Shown: positions 28,075-38,614 of the stretch, in pieces
How positions within the stretch are numbered: position 1 is the first letter of the stretch
Layout of the letters: the number at the start of each line of letters is the position of its first letter
From: Nocardioides sp. Root240
Lineage (GTDB): Bacteria; Actinomycetota; Actinomycetes; Propionibacteriales; Nocardioidaceae
Length of the DNA stretch: 61,133 nt
Direction of reading: 5' to 3'
NCBI RefSeq assembly: GCF_001428825.1
Contig: NZ_LMIT01000010.1
Coordinates: forward strand, 257,723-318,855
Translations under genes and position numbers: made by a program
Notes under the pieces: generated by a model
Seen by the model: only the letters and a program-made list of their open reading frames with translations
Told to the model about the DNA's origin: nothing
Database searches by the model: none

Positions 28075-29672
28075 CTGATGAAGTCTCCCGTATGGGTGAC
28101 CAGATCGAGAACTGGGCCCGGAACCACGCCGAGGACGAGGGTCGCGGCGAGACAGACCACCACGGTCGCCGAGGTGAGCAGCGAGGGCGTGGTCACCGCG
28201 GCGCCGCCGTCGGCGTTGGCCTCGGTGAAGAACATCAGGCGGATGTGGCGGACGTAGAAGGTGATCGCCACGATGCTCGACGCGATCGCCACCAGCACGA
28301 TCGGCCAGGCCCCGGCCGACATGGCCGACGTGAACACCGCCCACTTGCCGATGAACCCGGCGGTCAGCGGGATGCCGGCCATCGACAGCAGGAAGAACGC
28401 GAAGGCACCGGCCACCAGCGGCGAACGCTTGCCGAGCCCGGCCCAGCGGTCGTAGTGGGTGGCCTCGCCGCCTGCGTCGCGGACCAGGGTGACCAGCGCG
28501 AATGCGCCGATCATCGCGAAGCCGTAGGTCGTGAGGTAGAAGAGCACGCCCTCGAGCGAGGTGTACTGGCCCTTGGCCAGGTCGTCGGCGCTCTGGACCC
28601 CGAGCACGCCGACCAGCAGGAAGCCGGTGTGCGCGACGGAGGAGTAGGCGAGCATCCGCTTCACGTCGTTCTGCACGACGGCCAGGGCGGCGCCCAGCAC
28701 CATCGACGCGATCGCGACGACCCACAACATCGGCACCCAGCTCCACCGCTCGCCGCCGAACGCGACGTACAGCAGCCGCAGGAGGGCGCCGAAGGCGGCG
28801 ACCTTCGTGCCGGCCGCCATGAACGCGGTGACCGCGGTGGGCGCACCCTGGTAGACGTCGGGCGTCCAGGCCTGGAAGGGCGCGGCACCGACCTTGAAGA
28901 GCAGGCCGACCGAGAGCAGCGCGATGCCGGCGAGCAGCAGGCCGTGGTTGGCCCCACCCGCGCGGACCGCCTCGTTGATGCCGGCGAAGCTGACCGACCC
29001 GGCGTAGCCGTAGACGAGCGCGGCGCCGTAGAGGAAGAAGCCGGAGGCGAAGGCGCCGAGCAGGAAGTACTTCATCGCGGCTTCCTGGCTCAGCAGGCGA
29101 CGCCGGCGGGCGAGGCCGCAGAGCAGGTAGAGCGGAAGCGAGAGCACCTCGAGCGCGACGAACATCGTCAGCAGGTCGCCGGAGGCGGGGAAGAGCAGCA
29201 TGCCGCCGACGGCGAAGAGCAGCAGCGGGTAGACCTCGGTGTGCTCGAGCCCACGGGTCGAAGCGTCACGCTCGGTGTCCGTGCCGGGCAGGGCCGCGGC
29301 CTGGCCGGTGAAGGCGGAGACCCCGCCCTCCAGCCGGGTCTCGGCGAACAGGGCGACACCGCCGATCGCGAAGACCAGCAGCAGGCCCCAGAGGTAGACG
29401 GTCGGGCCGTCGACGACGACGCTGCCCATCGCCCCGACCAGGCCCTTGCCGGTGCTGCCGGCGGCGCCGGCGTGGTCGTCGAGGTCGATGCCGACGATGA
29501 CCGTGCTGACCAGCGCGCCGACGAGCGAGCCCAGGGCCACGACGACCTGCGGGAGGCGGCGCGCGCCGCGCGGCACGAAGGCCTCGAGGAGGATCCCGAG
29601 GCAGGCGCCGCCGAGGACGACCAGGATCGGGAGGAGCTCGGCGTACTCGAGCTCGGGCTTGGTGAACTCCAT
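28071..29672 (-). CDS. nuoN: NADH-quinone oxidoreductase subunit N
   Basis: A 533-residue antiporter-like membrane subunit of complex I with about 14 helices, part of the proton-pumping arm. Family markers include KYFLLGAFASGFFLYGAALVYGYAGS near residue 200, GLLFKVGAAPFQAWTPDVYQGAPT near 255 with the helix-interrupting lysine and proline, and VLGVQSADDLAKGQYTSLEGVLFYLTTYG. Its ATG shares one base with the nuoM stop and its own stop overlaps the polyprenyl synthase start. Confidence 0.96.
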   Translation of the reverse strand: MEFTKPELEYAELLPILVVLGGACLGILLEAFVPRGARRLPQVVVALGSLVGALVSTVIVGIDLDDHAGAAGSTGKGLVGAMGSVVVDGPTVYLWGLLLVFAIGGVALFAETRLEGGVSAFTGQAAALPGTDTERDASTRGLEHTEVYPLLLFAVGGMLLFPASGDLLTMFVALEVLSLPLYLLCGLARRRRLLSQEAAMKYFLLGAFASGFFLYGAALVYGYAGSVSFAGINEAVRAGGANHGLLLAGIALLSVGLLFKVGAAPFQAWTPDVYQGAPTAVTAFMAAGTKVAAFGALLRLLYVAFGGERWSWVPMLWVVAIASMVLGAALAVVQNDVKRMLAYSSVAHTGFLLVGVLGVQSADDLAKGQYTSLEGVLFYLTTYGFAMIGAFALVTLVRDAGGEATHYDRWAGLGKRSPLVAGAFAFFLLSMAGIPLTAGFIGKWAVFTSAMSAGAWPIVLVAIASSIVAITFYVRHIRLMFFTEANADGGAAVTTPSLLTSATVVVCLAATLVLGVVPGPVLDLVTHTGDFIR

Positions 29673-31198
29673 CAGTGCCCCTCCTCCACGTCGTGCTCGA
29701 CCTGTGCCGGGTCGACTGTCGGCGGATCGTCGTCGACCCCGACCTGCCCATGGAGCAGGTCACCCACCGTCGGGTTGCTGACGTCGGTCAACGGAGCGGG
29801 GTAGAAGCCGAAGAACACCAGCGCCGCGACCAGCGGTGCGACGGCCGCGATCTCGCGCAGGCCGAGGTCCTTGGTGCCCTCGACCTCCGGCGGCGTCGGG
29901 CCGGTCATGGTGCGCTGGTACATCCACAGCACGTAGATCGCGGCCAGCACCACGGCGGTGATGGCGATCGCGCCGACGTACCAGGCGTAGCCGAAGGCGG
30001 CCAGCAGCACGAGGAACTCGCTGACGAACGGCGAGAGGCCCGGCAGGCCCAGCGTGGCCAGGCCGGCCACGAGGAACAGGCCGGCCAGGACCGGCGTGAC
30101 CTTCTCGATGCCGCCCATCTCGCTGATCAGCGAGGTGCCGCGGCGCTCGTGGAGGTAGCCCGCCACCAGGAAGAGCGCAGCGGTGCCGAGACCGTGGTTG
30201 ACCATGTAGAGGATCGAGCCGGTGCCGCCCTGGGTGCTCATCGTGAAGATGCCCAGCGTGATCAGGCCGAAGTGGCTGAGCGAGGTCAGACCGATCAGGC
30301 GGAAGATGTCGTCCTGGCCGATGGCGATCAGGGCGCCGTAGACGATCGAGATCAGGGCGAGCGTGATCACCAGCGGCGTCGCCCACTGCGAGGCCTCGGG
30401 GAAGATGCCGAGGCAGAAGCGCAGCATCCCGAAGGTGCCGATCTTGTCGAGGATGCAGACCAGCAGCACGCCGGTGCCCGGGGTCGCCTTCTCCGTGGTG
30501 TCGGCCAGCCAGGTGTGGACCGGGAACAGCGGCGCCTTGATCGCGAACGCGATGAAGAAGCCGAGGAACAGCCAGCGGCCGGGCTCCGTGCCGATGTCCA
30601 GCTTCTCGAGGTCGGAGAGCAGGTACGACGGGCTGCCCTGCTGGGACGACACGACGTACAGGCCGATCACCGACGCCAGCAGGATGAGTCCGCCGGCCAG
30701 CTGGAACATCAGGAACTTCAGCGCCGCCTGACCACGGCCCTCACGGCCGAAGCTGCCGACGAGGAAGTACGCCGGGATCAGCGTGGCCTCGAACACGACG
30801 TAGAACAGGAAGACGTCGGTCGCGCAGAACACCGCGAGCGAGAGGCCCTCGAGCGCCAGCGCCCACGCCACGAAGGCACGGGCCCCGCCACCCTCGGGGT
30901 CGTCGGCCTTGAACCACTCCGCGCCGAGCACCAGCGGGACGAGGAGCACGGTCAGCAGCACCATCAGCAGGCCGAGGCCGTCGAGGCCGAGGGCGTAGTG
31001 CACCCCGAACGCCTCGATCCACTCGCGCGTCTCGGTGAACTGGCGACCACCGTCGACGTCGTAGCGCGCGGCGGCGACGACGCCGACGACCAGCGTCGCC
31101 AGCGCGATGCCGAGGCCGAGCGTCTTGCTGAGCGAGCGGGGCGCGAAGGCCACCGCGACAGCTCCGACGATCGGCAGCCAGACGAGCAGGCTGAGCAT
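29672..31198 (-). CDS. nuoM: NADH-quinone oxidoreductase subunit M
   Basis: A 508-residue antiporter-like membrane subunit of complex I. It shows GLDGLGLLMVLLTVLLVPLVLGAEW, FYVVFEATLIPAYFLVGSFG with the key glutamate, AIKAPLFPVHTWLADTTEKATPGTGVLL near residue 220, and SHFGLITLGIFTMSTQGGTGSILYMVNHGLGTAALFL. It overlaps nuoL and nuoN by one base on each side. The C-terminal acidic tail beyond the last helix is hydrophilic. Confidence 0.96.
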   Translation of the reverse strand: MLSLLVWLPIVGAVAVAFAPRSLSKTLGLGIALATLVVGVVAAARYDVDGGRQFTETREWIEAFGVHYALGLDGLGLLMVLLTVLLVPLVLGAEWFKADDPEGGGARAFVAWALALEGLSLAVFCATDVFLFYVVFEATLIPAYFLVGSFGREGRGQAALKFLMFQLAGGLILLASVIGLYVVSSQQGSPSYLLSDLEKLDIGTEPGRWLFLGFFIAFAIKAPLFPVHTWLADTTEKATPGTGVLLVCILDKIGTFGMLRFCLGIFPEASQWATPLVITLALISIVYGALIAIGQDDIFRLIGLTSLSHFGLITLGIFTMSTQGGTGSILYMVNHGLGTAALFLVAGYLHERRGTSLISEMGGIEKVTPVLAGLFLVAGLATLGLPGLSPFVSEFLVLLAAFGYAWYVGAIAITAVVLAAIYVLWMYQRTMTGPTPPEVEGTKDLGLREIAAVAPLVAALVFFGFYPAPLTDVSNPTVGDLLHGQVGVDDDPPTVDPAQVEHDVEEGH

Positions 31199-33144
31199 CA
31201 GTTCACCACCACCAGGGTCAGGACGAGGAGCACGGCGCCGCCGAGGATGCCGAGCGCGTACGAGCGGACGTAGCCGTTCTGCAGGCGGCGCAGCAGCTCA
31301 CCGGAGCCGGCCACGATGACCGCTCCCCCGGTGAACAGGCCGTCGACGATCGACCGGTCACCCGCCGTCGAGGCACGGACCAGCGCCTTGCCGGCGTTGA
31401 CCACGACGGCGTCGTTGATCGCGTCGCCGTAGAGGTCGGCCCGGGCCGCCCGGGTCGCGAAGGACACGTCGGCCGGGGCGACGTTCGGCACCTTCTGCTT
31501 GCCGACGAGGACCCAGGCGAGCGCGACGCCGGCGGCGACGACGGCGACCGTGATCAGCGTGATCACGATGACCGGCAGCGGCGGCTCCTCGTGCTCGGCA
31601 TGGCCGACGACCGGGCTGAGCCAGTCGACGATCCAGTTGCCGGCGAGCATCAGCCCGCCGAGCGCCGACAGCGCGGCCAGCACGATGAGCGGGATGGTCA
31701 TCACCTTCGGGCTCTCGTGCGGGTGGACGCCCTTCTCCCACCGCTTCTGGGTGAAGAAGGTCATCAGCATCATCCGGGTCATGTAGAAGCCGGTGACGCC
31801 CGCGCCGAGCAGCGCGCAGATGCCGACGACCGGGTTCTCCACGAGCGCGGTCTCGATGATCTTGTCCTTCGACCAGAAGCCGGCGAAGGGCGGGACGCCG
31901 ATGATCGCGAGGAAGCCCAGGGCGAAGGTGGCGAAGGTGATCGGCAGTGTCTTCTGCAGCGCGCCGTAGTGGCGCATGTCGACGTCGTCGTCCATCGCGT
32001 GCATCACCGAGCCGGCACCCAGGAACATGTTGGCCTTGAAGAAGCCGTGCGTGAGCAGGTGGAAGATCGCGAAGGCGTAGCCCGCGACGCCGAGGCCGGC
32101 GCCGAGCATCATGTAGCCGATCTGGCTCATCGTGGAGCCGGCCAGGCCCTTCTTGATGTCGTCCTTGGCGCAACCGATGATCGCACCCCACAGCAGGGTG
32201 ACCGTGGCGACGATGACGACCGCGGTCTGCGCGGTCGGGGCCAGCTCGAAGATGAAGTTCGAGCGGGTCACGAGGTAGACGCCGGCGGTGACCATGGTGG
32301 CCGCGTGGATCAGGGCCGAGACCGGGGTCGGGCCCTCCATCGCGTCCAGGAGCCAGGCCTGGAGCGGGACCTGGGCCGACTTGCCGCAGGCACCGACCAG
32401 CAGCAGGACGCCGATCCAGTTGAGGGTGGTCTCGGTGGCGCCGCCCGCCAGCGCGCTGACGCCGCTGAAGCTCGTCGTACCGAAGGTGGCGAACATCAGG
32501 AAGATCGCCAGGCCCAGGCCCATGTCGCCGACCCGGTTGATGACGAAGGCCTTCTTGGCCGCGGCCGCCGCGGAGGGCTTGTGCTGCCAGAACCCGATCA
32601 GCAGGTACGACGCCAGGCCGACGCCCTCCCAGCCGAGGAAGAGGCCCACGTAGTTCTCCGAGAGGATCAGCATGAGCATCGCCGCGACGAAGAGGTTGAG
32701 GTAGGCGAAGAAGCGCGACCGGCGCGGGTCGTGGGCCATGTAGCCCACGGAGTAGAGGTGGATCAGCGCGCCGACACCGGTGATCAGCAGCAGGAAGAGC
32801 GCCGCCAGCGGGTCGTAGAGCAGGTCCAGGCCGACGTCGAGCCGGCCCGCCTCGATCCAGGTCCACAGGTGCTTCGCGACCTGGCGCTCGTCCTCGTCGC
32901 GCCCGAGCAGCGTGAGGAAGGAGACCAGGCTGAGCACGAACGAGCCGGTGATCGTGGCCAGGCCGACCCAGTGGCCGTAGGCCTGGGTGCGGCGGTTGCC
33001 GAGCAGCAGCAGCGCGGTGGCACCGAGCAGCGGCAGCGCGATGATCAGCCAGAGCAGGTTGAAGATCCCGTCGGCCTCCTGGGGGGCGACCACCGGGATG
33101 TGCGTCTCGCTGGAGGCGAGCGCGAGTGCAGAGAGAGCGTTCAC
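31198..33144 (-). CDS. nuoL: NADH-quinone oxidoreductase subunit L
   Basis: A 648-residue antiporter-like subunit at the far end of the membrane arm, with about 16 helices. Motifs are FAYLNLFVAAMLMLILSENYVGLFLGWEGVGLASYLLIGFW near residue 145, PLQAWLLDAMEGPTPVSALIHAATMVTAGVYLV near 260, and ATVTLLWGAIIGCAKDDIKKGLAGSTMSQIGYM. The long C-terminal amphipathic helix region is present. The gap to nuoK is 10 bp. Confidence 0.96.
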   Translation of the reverse strand: MNALSALALASSETHIPVVAPQEADGIFNLLWLIIALPLLGATALLLLGNRRTQAYGHWVGLATITGSFVLSLVSFLTLLGRDEDERQVAKHLWTWIEAGRLDVGLDLLYDPLAALFLLLITGVGALIHLYSVGYMAHDPRRSRFFAYLNLFVAAMLMLILSENYVGLFLGWEGVGLASYLLIGFWQHKPSAAAAAKKAFVINRVGDMGLGLAIFLMFATFGTTSFSGVSALAGGATETTLNWIGVLLLVGACGKSAQVPLQAWLLDAMEGPTPVSALIHAATMVTAGVYLVTRSNFIFELAPTAQTAVVIVATVTLLWGAIIGCAKDDIKKGLAGSTMSQIGYMMLGAGLGVAGYAFAIFHLLTHGFFKANMFLGAGSVMHAMDDDVDMRHYGALQKTLPITFATFALGFLAIIGVPPFAGFWSKDKIIETALVENPVVGICALLGAGVTGFYMTRMMLMTFFTQKRWEKGVHPHESPKVMTIPLIVLAALSALGGLMLAGNWIVDWLSPVVGHAEHEEPPLPVIVITLITVAVVAAGVALAWVLVGKQKVPNVAPADVSFATRAARADLYGDAINDAVVVNAGKALVRASTAGDRSIVDGLFTGGAVIVAGSGELLRRLQNGYVRSYALGILGGAVLLVLTLVVVN

Positions 33145-33154
33145 TGGGCCGTCC

Positions 33155-33448
33155 TCAGAACTTCAGCAGGCTGGCGTCGTCGACCGAGGCCGAGCGCCGG
33201 GTCCGGAAGATGGTCATGATGATCGCGAGCCCGACCACGACCTCGGCCGCGGCCACCACCATCACGAAGAAGGCGGCGACCTGGCCGTCGAGGTTGCCGT
33301 GCTGGTGGGCGAAGGCGACGAACGCCAGGTTGCAGGCGTTGAGCATCAGCTCGACGCACATGAACACGACGATCGCGTTGCGCCGGGTGAGGACCCCGAT
33401 CGAGCCGATCGTGAAGAGGATCGCGCTCAGGACCACGTACTCAGTCAT
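33155..33448 (-). CDS. nuoK: NADH-quinone oxidoreductase subunit K
   Basis: A 97-residue subunit with three membrane helices, homologous to MrpC. The conserved glutamates of the proton path are in [19 protein letters not shown] and in [18 protein letters not shown]. The start is ATG 33448, which overlaps nuoJ by eight bases; upstream in-frame residues are discounted. Length is normal for the family. Confidence 0.95.
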   Translation of the reverse strand: MTEYVVLSAILFTIGSIGVLTRRNAIVVFMCVELMLNACNLAFVAFAHQHGNLDGQVAAFFVMVVAAAEVVVGLAIIMTIFRTRRSASVDDASLLKF

Positions 33449-34289
33449 CGGTTGCCTCCTGCGCAGCCGAGCCGATCGGGGCTGCGTTCTCCTCGCTGGA
33501 GCCGGTCGCGTCACCCCGGCCGGCCGTGGCGGGGGCCGAGACCGGGTCCACGCCGAGCTGGTCCTTGATCGCCTCGATGTCGGTCAGGCCGGCGGACTGC
33601 ATCGTGCCGCGGGCCGCGAGCACGCGGGAGACCGAGGCCGGCGCCGGGCTGCCGTCGGGCAGCAGGGCCGGGGTGTCGACCGCGTTGTGGCGGGCGTAGA
33701 CACCCGGTGGCGGCAGCGGACCGAGGTGGGCGCCGGTCTCGGCGTACGCCCGGACCCGGTCGGCCGCGATCATGGCCTGGGTACGACGCGGGGTGAGCCG
33801 CTCGCGGTGGGCCAGCACCATCGCGCCGACCGCCGCGGTGATCAGCAGCGCGCTGGTCGCCTCGAAGATGAAGACGTAGCGCGAGAAGAGCAGGTTGGCG
33901 AGCGCCTGGACGTTGCCGCCCTTGTTGGCCTCGTCGAGCCCGACCGCGCTGCCGAAGGTCAGCTGGGTGAGCCCGACGACCATGATCACGGCGAACGCGA
34001 GGCCGGTGCCCCAGGCCAGCGCGCGCTGGCCCTTGATCGTCTCGACGACCGAGTCGGACGCGTCGACGCCGACCAGCATCAGCACGAACAGGAAGAGCAT
34101 CAAGATCGCGCCCGTGTAGACGATGATCTGCACCGCGAACAGGAACGGCGCCTCGAGCACGGCGTAGAGCACCGCGAGGCTGATCATCACCACGGCCAGC
34201 AGCAGCGCGGCGTGCACGGCCTTGCGGACGAACAGGATGCCGAGCGCCGCGAGCACCATGATCGGCGCGAGGACCCAGAAGGCGATCAC
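33441..34289 (-). CDS. nuoJ: NADH-quinone oxidoreductase subunit J
   Basis: A 282-residue subunit, longer than the usual 170-200 because of a hydrophilic C-terminal tail of about 110 residues. Five helices occupy the first 170 residues, with the conserved [23 protein letters not shown] segment carrying the functional tyrosine-glycine bend. The tail is rich in Ala, Pro and acidic residues, of unknown role. The start is GTG 34289, overlapping the nuoI stop by four bases. Confidence 0.94.
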   Translation of the reverse strand: MIAFWVLAPIMVLAALGILFVRKAVHAALLLAVVMISLAVLYAVLEAPFLFAVQIIVYTGAILMLFLFVLMLVGVDASDSVVETIKGQRALAWGTGLAFAVIMVVGLTQLTFGSAVGLDEANKGGNVQALANLLFSRYVFIFEATSALLITAAVGAMVLAHRERLTPRRTQAMIAADRVRAYAETGAHLGPLPPPGVYARHNAVDTPALLPDGSPAPASVSRVLAARGTMQSAGLTDIEAIKDQLGVDPVSAPATAGRGDATGSSEENAAPIGSAAQEATDD

Positions 34290-34888
34290 TGCCCGGCCCC
34301 CTCGGTCGGCACCGCCGGAACCGGCAGCGGCTGCTGGAAGTCGCCGCGGTAGTAGTCCTCGTCGCTGCCCAGGAGCTGGGCGTGCGGCGGCTGCTCCATG
34401 CCCGGCAGCAGCGGGGCGAGCAGGTCGGACTTCTCGTAGATCAGGCTCGCGCGGCTGTCGTCGGCCAGCTCGTACTCGTTGGTCATCGTCAGCGCGCGGG
34501 TCGGGCACGCCTCGATGCACAGGCCGCAGAGGATGCAGCGCAGGTAGTTGATCTGGTAGACGCTGCCGTAGCGCTCGCCGGCGGAGTAGCGGCCGGACTC
34601 GCCGTTCTCGTCGAGACGGTCGTCGTTGGACGCCCCCTCGACGTAGATCGCGTCGGCCGGGCAGGCCCACGCGCACAGCTCGCAGCCGACGCACTTCTCG
34701 AGGCCGTCGGGCCAGCGGTTGAGCTGGTGGCGGCCGTGGAAGCGCGGCGCGGTGGGCAGCTTCTCCTTGGGGTACTGCTCCGTGACGACCTTGCGGAACA
34801 TCGTCCGGAAGGTGACCCCGAACCCGGCGACCGGGTCCCAGAGCTGCTCCTTGAGAGACGGGCCCTTCTGGCCCGGCTGGTCAGCCAT
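34286..34888 (-). CDS. nuoI: NADH-quinone oxidoreductase subunit I
   Basis: A 200-residue ferredoxin-like subunit that carries clusters N6a and N6b between NuoG and NuoB. The two 4Fe-4S motifs are [20 protein letters not shown] near residue 62 and [22 protein letters not shown] near 117. It is slightly longer than the E. coli protein, with a Pro-rich C-terminus. It overlaps nuoH by eight bases and nuoJ by four. Confidence 0.96.
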   Translation of the reverse strand: MADQPGQKGPSLKEQLWDPVAGFGVTFRTMFRKVVTEQYPKEKLPTAPRFHGRHQLNRWPDGLEKCVGCELCAWACPADAIYVEGASNDDRLDENGESGRYSAGERYGSVYQINYLRCILCGLCIEACPTRALTMTNEYELADDSRASLIYEKSDLLAPLLPGMEQPPHAQLLGSDEDYYRGDFQQPLPVPAVPTEGAGQ

Positions 34889-36185
34889 TGCTCACCCCTG
34901 CATCGGTCTGGACGGCTGTGTCGGAGCGGAACACCAGCGGCGCCGCGGCTCCGCGGACCGCACCGCCGGTCGGCATCGGCGGGACCGGGAAGCCTCCCGG
35001 TCGGGGTGCGTGGACGACGGGCGTCACGGCCTCGGCGGTCCTCTCGGGGATCAGGAAGGTCACGAGCAGCACCACGAGGACCACGCCGATCGCGATCATC
35101 CAGAACTGTGGGTTGCTGCTGAAGCCGTCGTCGAAGGCGCCCTCGTTGCGGGCCACCCGCATCGTGGCGACCGCGATGATCCAGACCAGCGAGATCGGGA
35201 TCAGCCGCTTCCAGCCGAAGGCCATGAACTGGTCGTAGCGCAGACGCGGCAACGATCCGCGCAGCCAGATGAAGACGAAGATGAAGAACAGGACCTTGCC
35301 GAAGAACCACAGCACCGGCCAGTAGCCCTGGTTGGCGCCGGCCCAGAACTCGTCGATCCAGAAGGGCGCGTGCCAGCCGCCGAGGAAGAGCGTCGTCGCG
35401 AGCGCGGAGACGGTCGCCATGTTGATGTACTCGGCGAGGAAGAAGAGCGCGAACTTCAGGCTGGAGTACTCGGTGTGGAAGCCGCCGACCAGCTCACCCT
35501 CGGCCTCGGGGAGGTCGAAGGGCGCACGGTTGGTCTCGCCGACCATCGCGATCGCGTAGATGACGAACGACGGCAGCAGGATCAGCCCGAACCACAGGTC
35601 GTCCTGCGCGGCCACGATCTCGCTGGTGGACATGGAGCCCGCGTACATGAAGACGGCGACGAGGGCCAGGCCCATCGCGACCTCGTAGGAGATCATCTGC
35701 GCGCTCGAGCGCAGGCCACCCAGCAGGGAGTACGTCGAGCCGCTGGACCAGCCGCCGAGGACGATGCCGTAGATGCCGATCGAGGCGATCGCCATCACGA
35801 ACAGCACCGCCACCGGCATGTCGGTCAGCTGCAGCGGCGTCTTCTCGCCGAACAGGCTGACCTCGGGTCCGAAGGGGATGACGCTGAAGGTCACGAAGGC
35901 GGGGACCACGCAGATGACCGGCGCGAGCACGAAGACCACCTTGTCGGCGGCCTTCGGGATCAGGTCCTCCTTGAAGGCCAGCTTCACGCCGTCGGCCAAC
36001 GACTGCAGCAGGCCGAACGGGCCGTGCACGTTGGGTCCGATCCGGTGCTGCATCCGGGCCACGACCCGGCGCTCCCACCAGATGTTGAACAGCGTCAGGA
36101 GCACCAGCACCAGGAAGACCAGGAGGGTCTTGATGCCGATGATCCACCAGGGATCGTTGCCGAAGGCACCGAGCGACTCGCTCAT
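34881..36185 (-). CDS. nuoH: NADH-quinone oxidoreductase subunit H
   Basis: A 434-residue subunit with eight core helices that forms the quinone entry channel with NuoB and NuoD. Markers are [41 protein letters not shown] near residue 40 and [41 protein letters not shown] near 220. The C-terminus extends about 60 residues past the last helix, common in actinobacteria. Overlaps nuoG by four bases. Confidence 0.96.
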   Translation of the reverse strand: MSESLGAFGNDPWWIIGIKTLLVFLVLVLLTLFNIWWERRVVARMQHRIGPNVHGPFGLLQSLADGVKLAFKEDLIPKAADKVVFVLAPVICVVPAFVTFSVIPFGPEVSLFGEKTPLQLTDMPVAVLFVMAIASIGIYGIVLGGWSSGSTYSLLGGLRSSAQMISYEVAMGLALVAVFMYAGSMSTSEIVAAQDDLWFGLILLPSFVIYAIAMVGETNRAPFDLPEAEGELVGGFHTEYSSLKFALFFLAEYINMATVSALATTLFLGGWHAPFWIDEFWAGANQGYWPVLWFFGKVLFFIFVFIWLRGSLPRLRYDQFMAFGWKRLIPISLVWIIAVATMRVARNEGAFDDGFSSNPQFWMIAIGVVLVVLLVTFLIPERTAEAVTPVVHAPRPGGFPVPPMPTGGAVRGAAAPLVFRSDTAVQTDAGVSNG

Positions 36186-38614
36186 CCGTGCACCCCTTCC
36201 GCACCACTGATCGTGACCGTGCTGCCGGGCGAGGCGAGGTCCGCCAGCACCCCGTTGCCGACCGAGTTGGCCGGCACCCAGACCACGCCGTCGACGAGGT
36301 CGTCGGCGATCTCGGCCGGCAGCGTGATCGCCCCGCGGTCACCGGTCAGCGTGACGGTGGGCCCGTGGGCGTCGTAGACCTGCCGGGTGACGAGGGCGAC
36401 CGGCGTGCGAGCCGTCGCCTTGAGGTACTTGTCGCCGTCCTGGAGCGAGCCGTTGTCGAGCAGCTGCTTCCAGGTCGACAGTGCGAGGGTCCCGGGGTCC
36501 CGAGACGGTCGCTGGGCGACCTCCTCGACCGGCGGTGCACTCCGCTCCCCGTCCCAGGGGCCGAGCTGGCCCATCTCGGCGCGGGCCTCGTCCACGGTGC
36601 GGAAGCCCAGGGGACTCCCCTGACCGAGGCGGGCGAGCTCGTCGGCGATGCCGGAGAGGGCGCGCAGCTCGGGCAGCGACGCCGGCTGGTGCAGGGCGGC
36701 CTCCCACGAGCGGACCCGGCCCTCCCAGTTGACGAAGCTGCCCGACTTCTCGGAGGTGGGCGCGACGGGGAACACCACGTCGGCCGCGTCGGTGACCTCG
36801 GTGCGACGCACGTCGAAGGCCACCACGAAGGAGGCCGCAGCGACCGCGGCGCGAGTCAGTGCCGGGTCGGTCGTGTCGTCGGGGTCGACGCCCGCGACCA
36901 CCAGGCCGCCGAGCTCGCGCCCGGCCAGCGCGGCGACGATCGCGTCGGCGTCGCGGCCCGCGGCCTCGGGGAGCGCGGCCACGCCCCACGCGGCGGCGAC
37001 GTCGACCCGGGCGCCGGCGTCGGCGACCGGGCGACCGCCGGGCAGCAGGGTCGGCAGGCAGCCGGCCTCGATCGCGCCCCGGTCGCCCGCACGGCGCGGG
37101 ACCCAGGCGAGCCGGGCGCCGCTGCTCGCGGCCACCTCGGCGGCGGCGGTGAGCGCTCCCGGGACCGTCGCCAGGCGCTCGCCGACGAGCAGCACGCTGC
37201 CCGCGTCGAGCTCACCGGCCAGCGCACGGAGTGCGGCCGGCTCGTCACCTGGGGCGGTCGGGACCACGCGCGCGGAGAGCTTGCCGAGCCCCCGGGTGCT
37301 GTACGGCGCCAGGCCGATCACCTCGGTGCCACCGGCCAGGACCGACTTGCGCAGGCGCAGGAAGATCGCCGCGGCCTCGTCCTCGGTCTCGAGCCCGACG
37401 AGGACGACCTTCGCGGCCGACTCGAGGTCGTCGTAGGTCACCGCGCCGCCGGCGGGACCGGTCAGCACGACGTGCGCGGCCAGGAACCCGGTCTCCTCCG
37501 CGGAGAGCGGACGCGCGCGGAAGTCGATGTCGTTGGTGCCGAGCGCGACGCGGGCGAACTTGGCGTAGGCGTAGGCGTCCTCGACGCTCAGCCGGCCACC
37601 GGTGAGCACGCCGACACCGCCGGCGGCCGTCGCGGCGGCGAGGCCGCGCGCGGCCACGACGAACGCCTCGGGCCACGACGCGGGACGGAGGCTGCCATCG
37701 GTGTCACGGACCTGCGGGTACCCGAGCCGGTCGTCGGCCTGCGTGTAGGCGAAGGCGAACCGGTCCTTGTCGCTGATCCACTCCTCGTTGACCGCCGGGT
37801 CGTTGCCGGCCTGGCGGCGCAGCACCTTGCCGCGGCGGTGGTCGACGCGGATGGCCGAGCCGCACGCGTCGTGCTCGGCGATGCCGGGCGAGGAGACCAG
37901 GTCGAACGGTCGCGAGCGGAAGCGGTACTGCTCCGAGGTGAGCGCGCCGACCGGGCAGATCTGGATGACGTTGCCGGAGAAGTACGACAGGAAGGGCGCG
38001 TCCTCGGCGATGCCGATCTGCTGCTGGGCACCGCGCTCGACGAGCGCGATGAACGGGTCACCGGCGATCTCCTCGGCGAAGCGCGTGCAGCGCTGGCACA
38101 CGATGCAGCGCTCGCGGTCGAGGAGCACCGTCGGCGACAGGTTGATCGGCTTGGGGAAGGTGCGCTTCACGCCGCGGTTGCGGTCGTCGGAGAAGCGCGA
38201 CTCCCCGCGCCCGTTGGACATCGCCTGGTTCTGCAGGGGGCACTCGCCGCCCTTGTCGCAGACCGGGCAGTCGAGCGGGTGGTTGATCAGCAGCAGCTCC
38301 ATCACGCCCTGCTGCGCCTTGTCGGCGACCGGGCTGGTGACCTGGGTGCTGACGACCATGCCCTCCGCGACCGGCAGCGTGCACGAGGCCTGCGGCTTCG
38401 GGAAGCCGCGCCCGTTGCCCGCGTCCGGTACGTCGACCAGGCACTGCCGGCAGGCACCGACCGGTGCGAGCAGCGGGTGGTCGCAGAACCGCGGCACCTG
38501 CACGCCGATCTGCTCGGCGGCACGGATGACCAGGGTGTCCTTGGGGACGCTGACCTGGACGCCGTCGATCGTGAGCGTGACCAGGTCGGTCTTCTCGACG
38601 GTCTTCTCGCTCAT
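36182..38614 (-). CDS. nuoG: NADH-quinone oxidoreductase subunit G
   Basis: An 810-residue iron-sulfur subunit of the peripheral arm. The N-terminal 2Fe-2S domain has [19 protein letters not shown] near residue 43 and the later Cys in QASCTLP. The HxxxCxxC cluster lies in [16 protein letters not shown], and two 4Fe-4S sites lie around [12 protein letters not shown] molybdopterin-oxidoreductase-like domain follows ([16 protein letters not shown] onward) without a cofactor function. It overlaps nuoF and nuoH by four bases each. Confidence 0.95.
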   Translation of the reverse strand: MSEKTVEKTDLVTLTIDGVQVSVPKDTLVIRAAEQIGVQVPRFCDHPLLAPVGACRQCLVDVPDAGNGRGFPKPQASCTLPVAEGMVVSTQVTSPVADKAQQGVMELLLINHPLDCPVCDKGGECPLQNQAMSNGRGESRFSDDRNRGVKRTFPKPINLSPTVLLDRERCIVCQRCTRFAEEIAGDPFIALVERGAQQQIGIAEDAPFLSYFSGNVIQICPVGALTSEQYRFRSRPFDLVSSPGIAEHDACGSAIRVDHRRGKVLRRQAGNDPAVNEEWISDKDRFAFAYTQADDRLGYPQVRDTDGSLRPASWPEAFVVAARGLAAATAAGGVGVLTGGRLSVEDAYAYAKFARVALGTNDIDFRARPLSAEETGFLAAHVVLTGPAGGAVTYDDLESAAKVVLVGLETEDEAAAIFLRLRKSVLAGGTEVIGLAPYSTRGLGKLSARVVPTAPGDEPAALRALAGELDAGSVLLVGERLATVPGALTAAAEVAASSGARLAWVPRRAGDRGAIEAGCLPTLLPGGRPVADAGARVDVAAAWGVAALPEAAGRDADAIVAALAGRELGGLVVAGVDPDDTTDPALTRAAVAAASFVVAFDVRRTEVTDAADVVFPVAPTSEKSGSFVNWEGRVRSWEAALHQPASLPELRALSGIADELARLGQGSPLGFRTVDEARAEMGQLGPWDGERSAPPVEEVAQRPSRDPGTLALSTWKQLLDNGSLQDGDKYLKATARTPVALVTRQVYDAHGPTVTLTGDRGAITLPAEIADDLVDGVVWVPANSVGNGVLADLASPGSTVTISGAEGVHG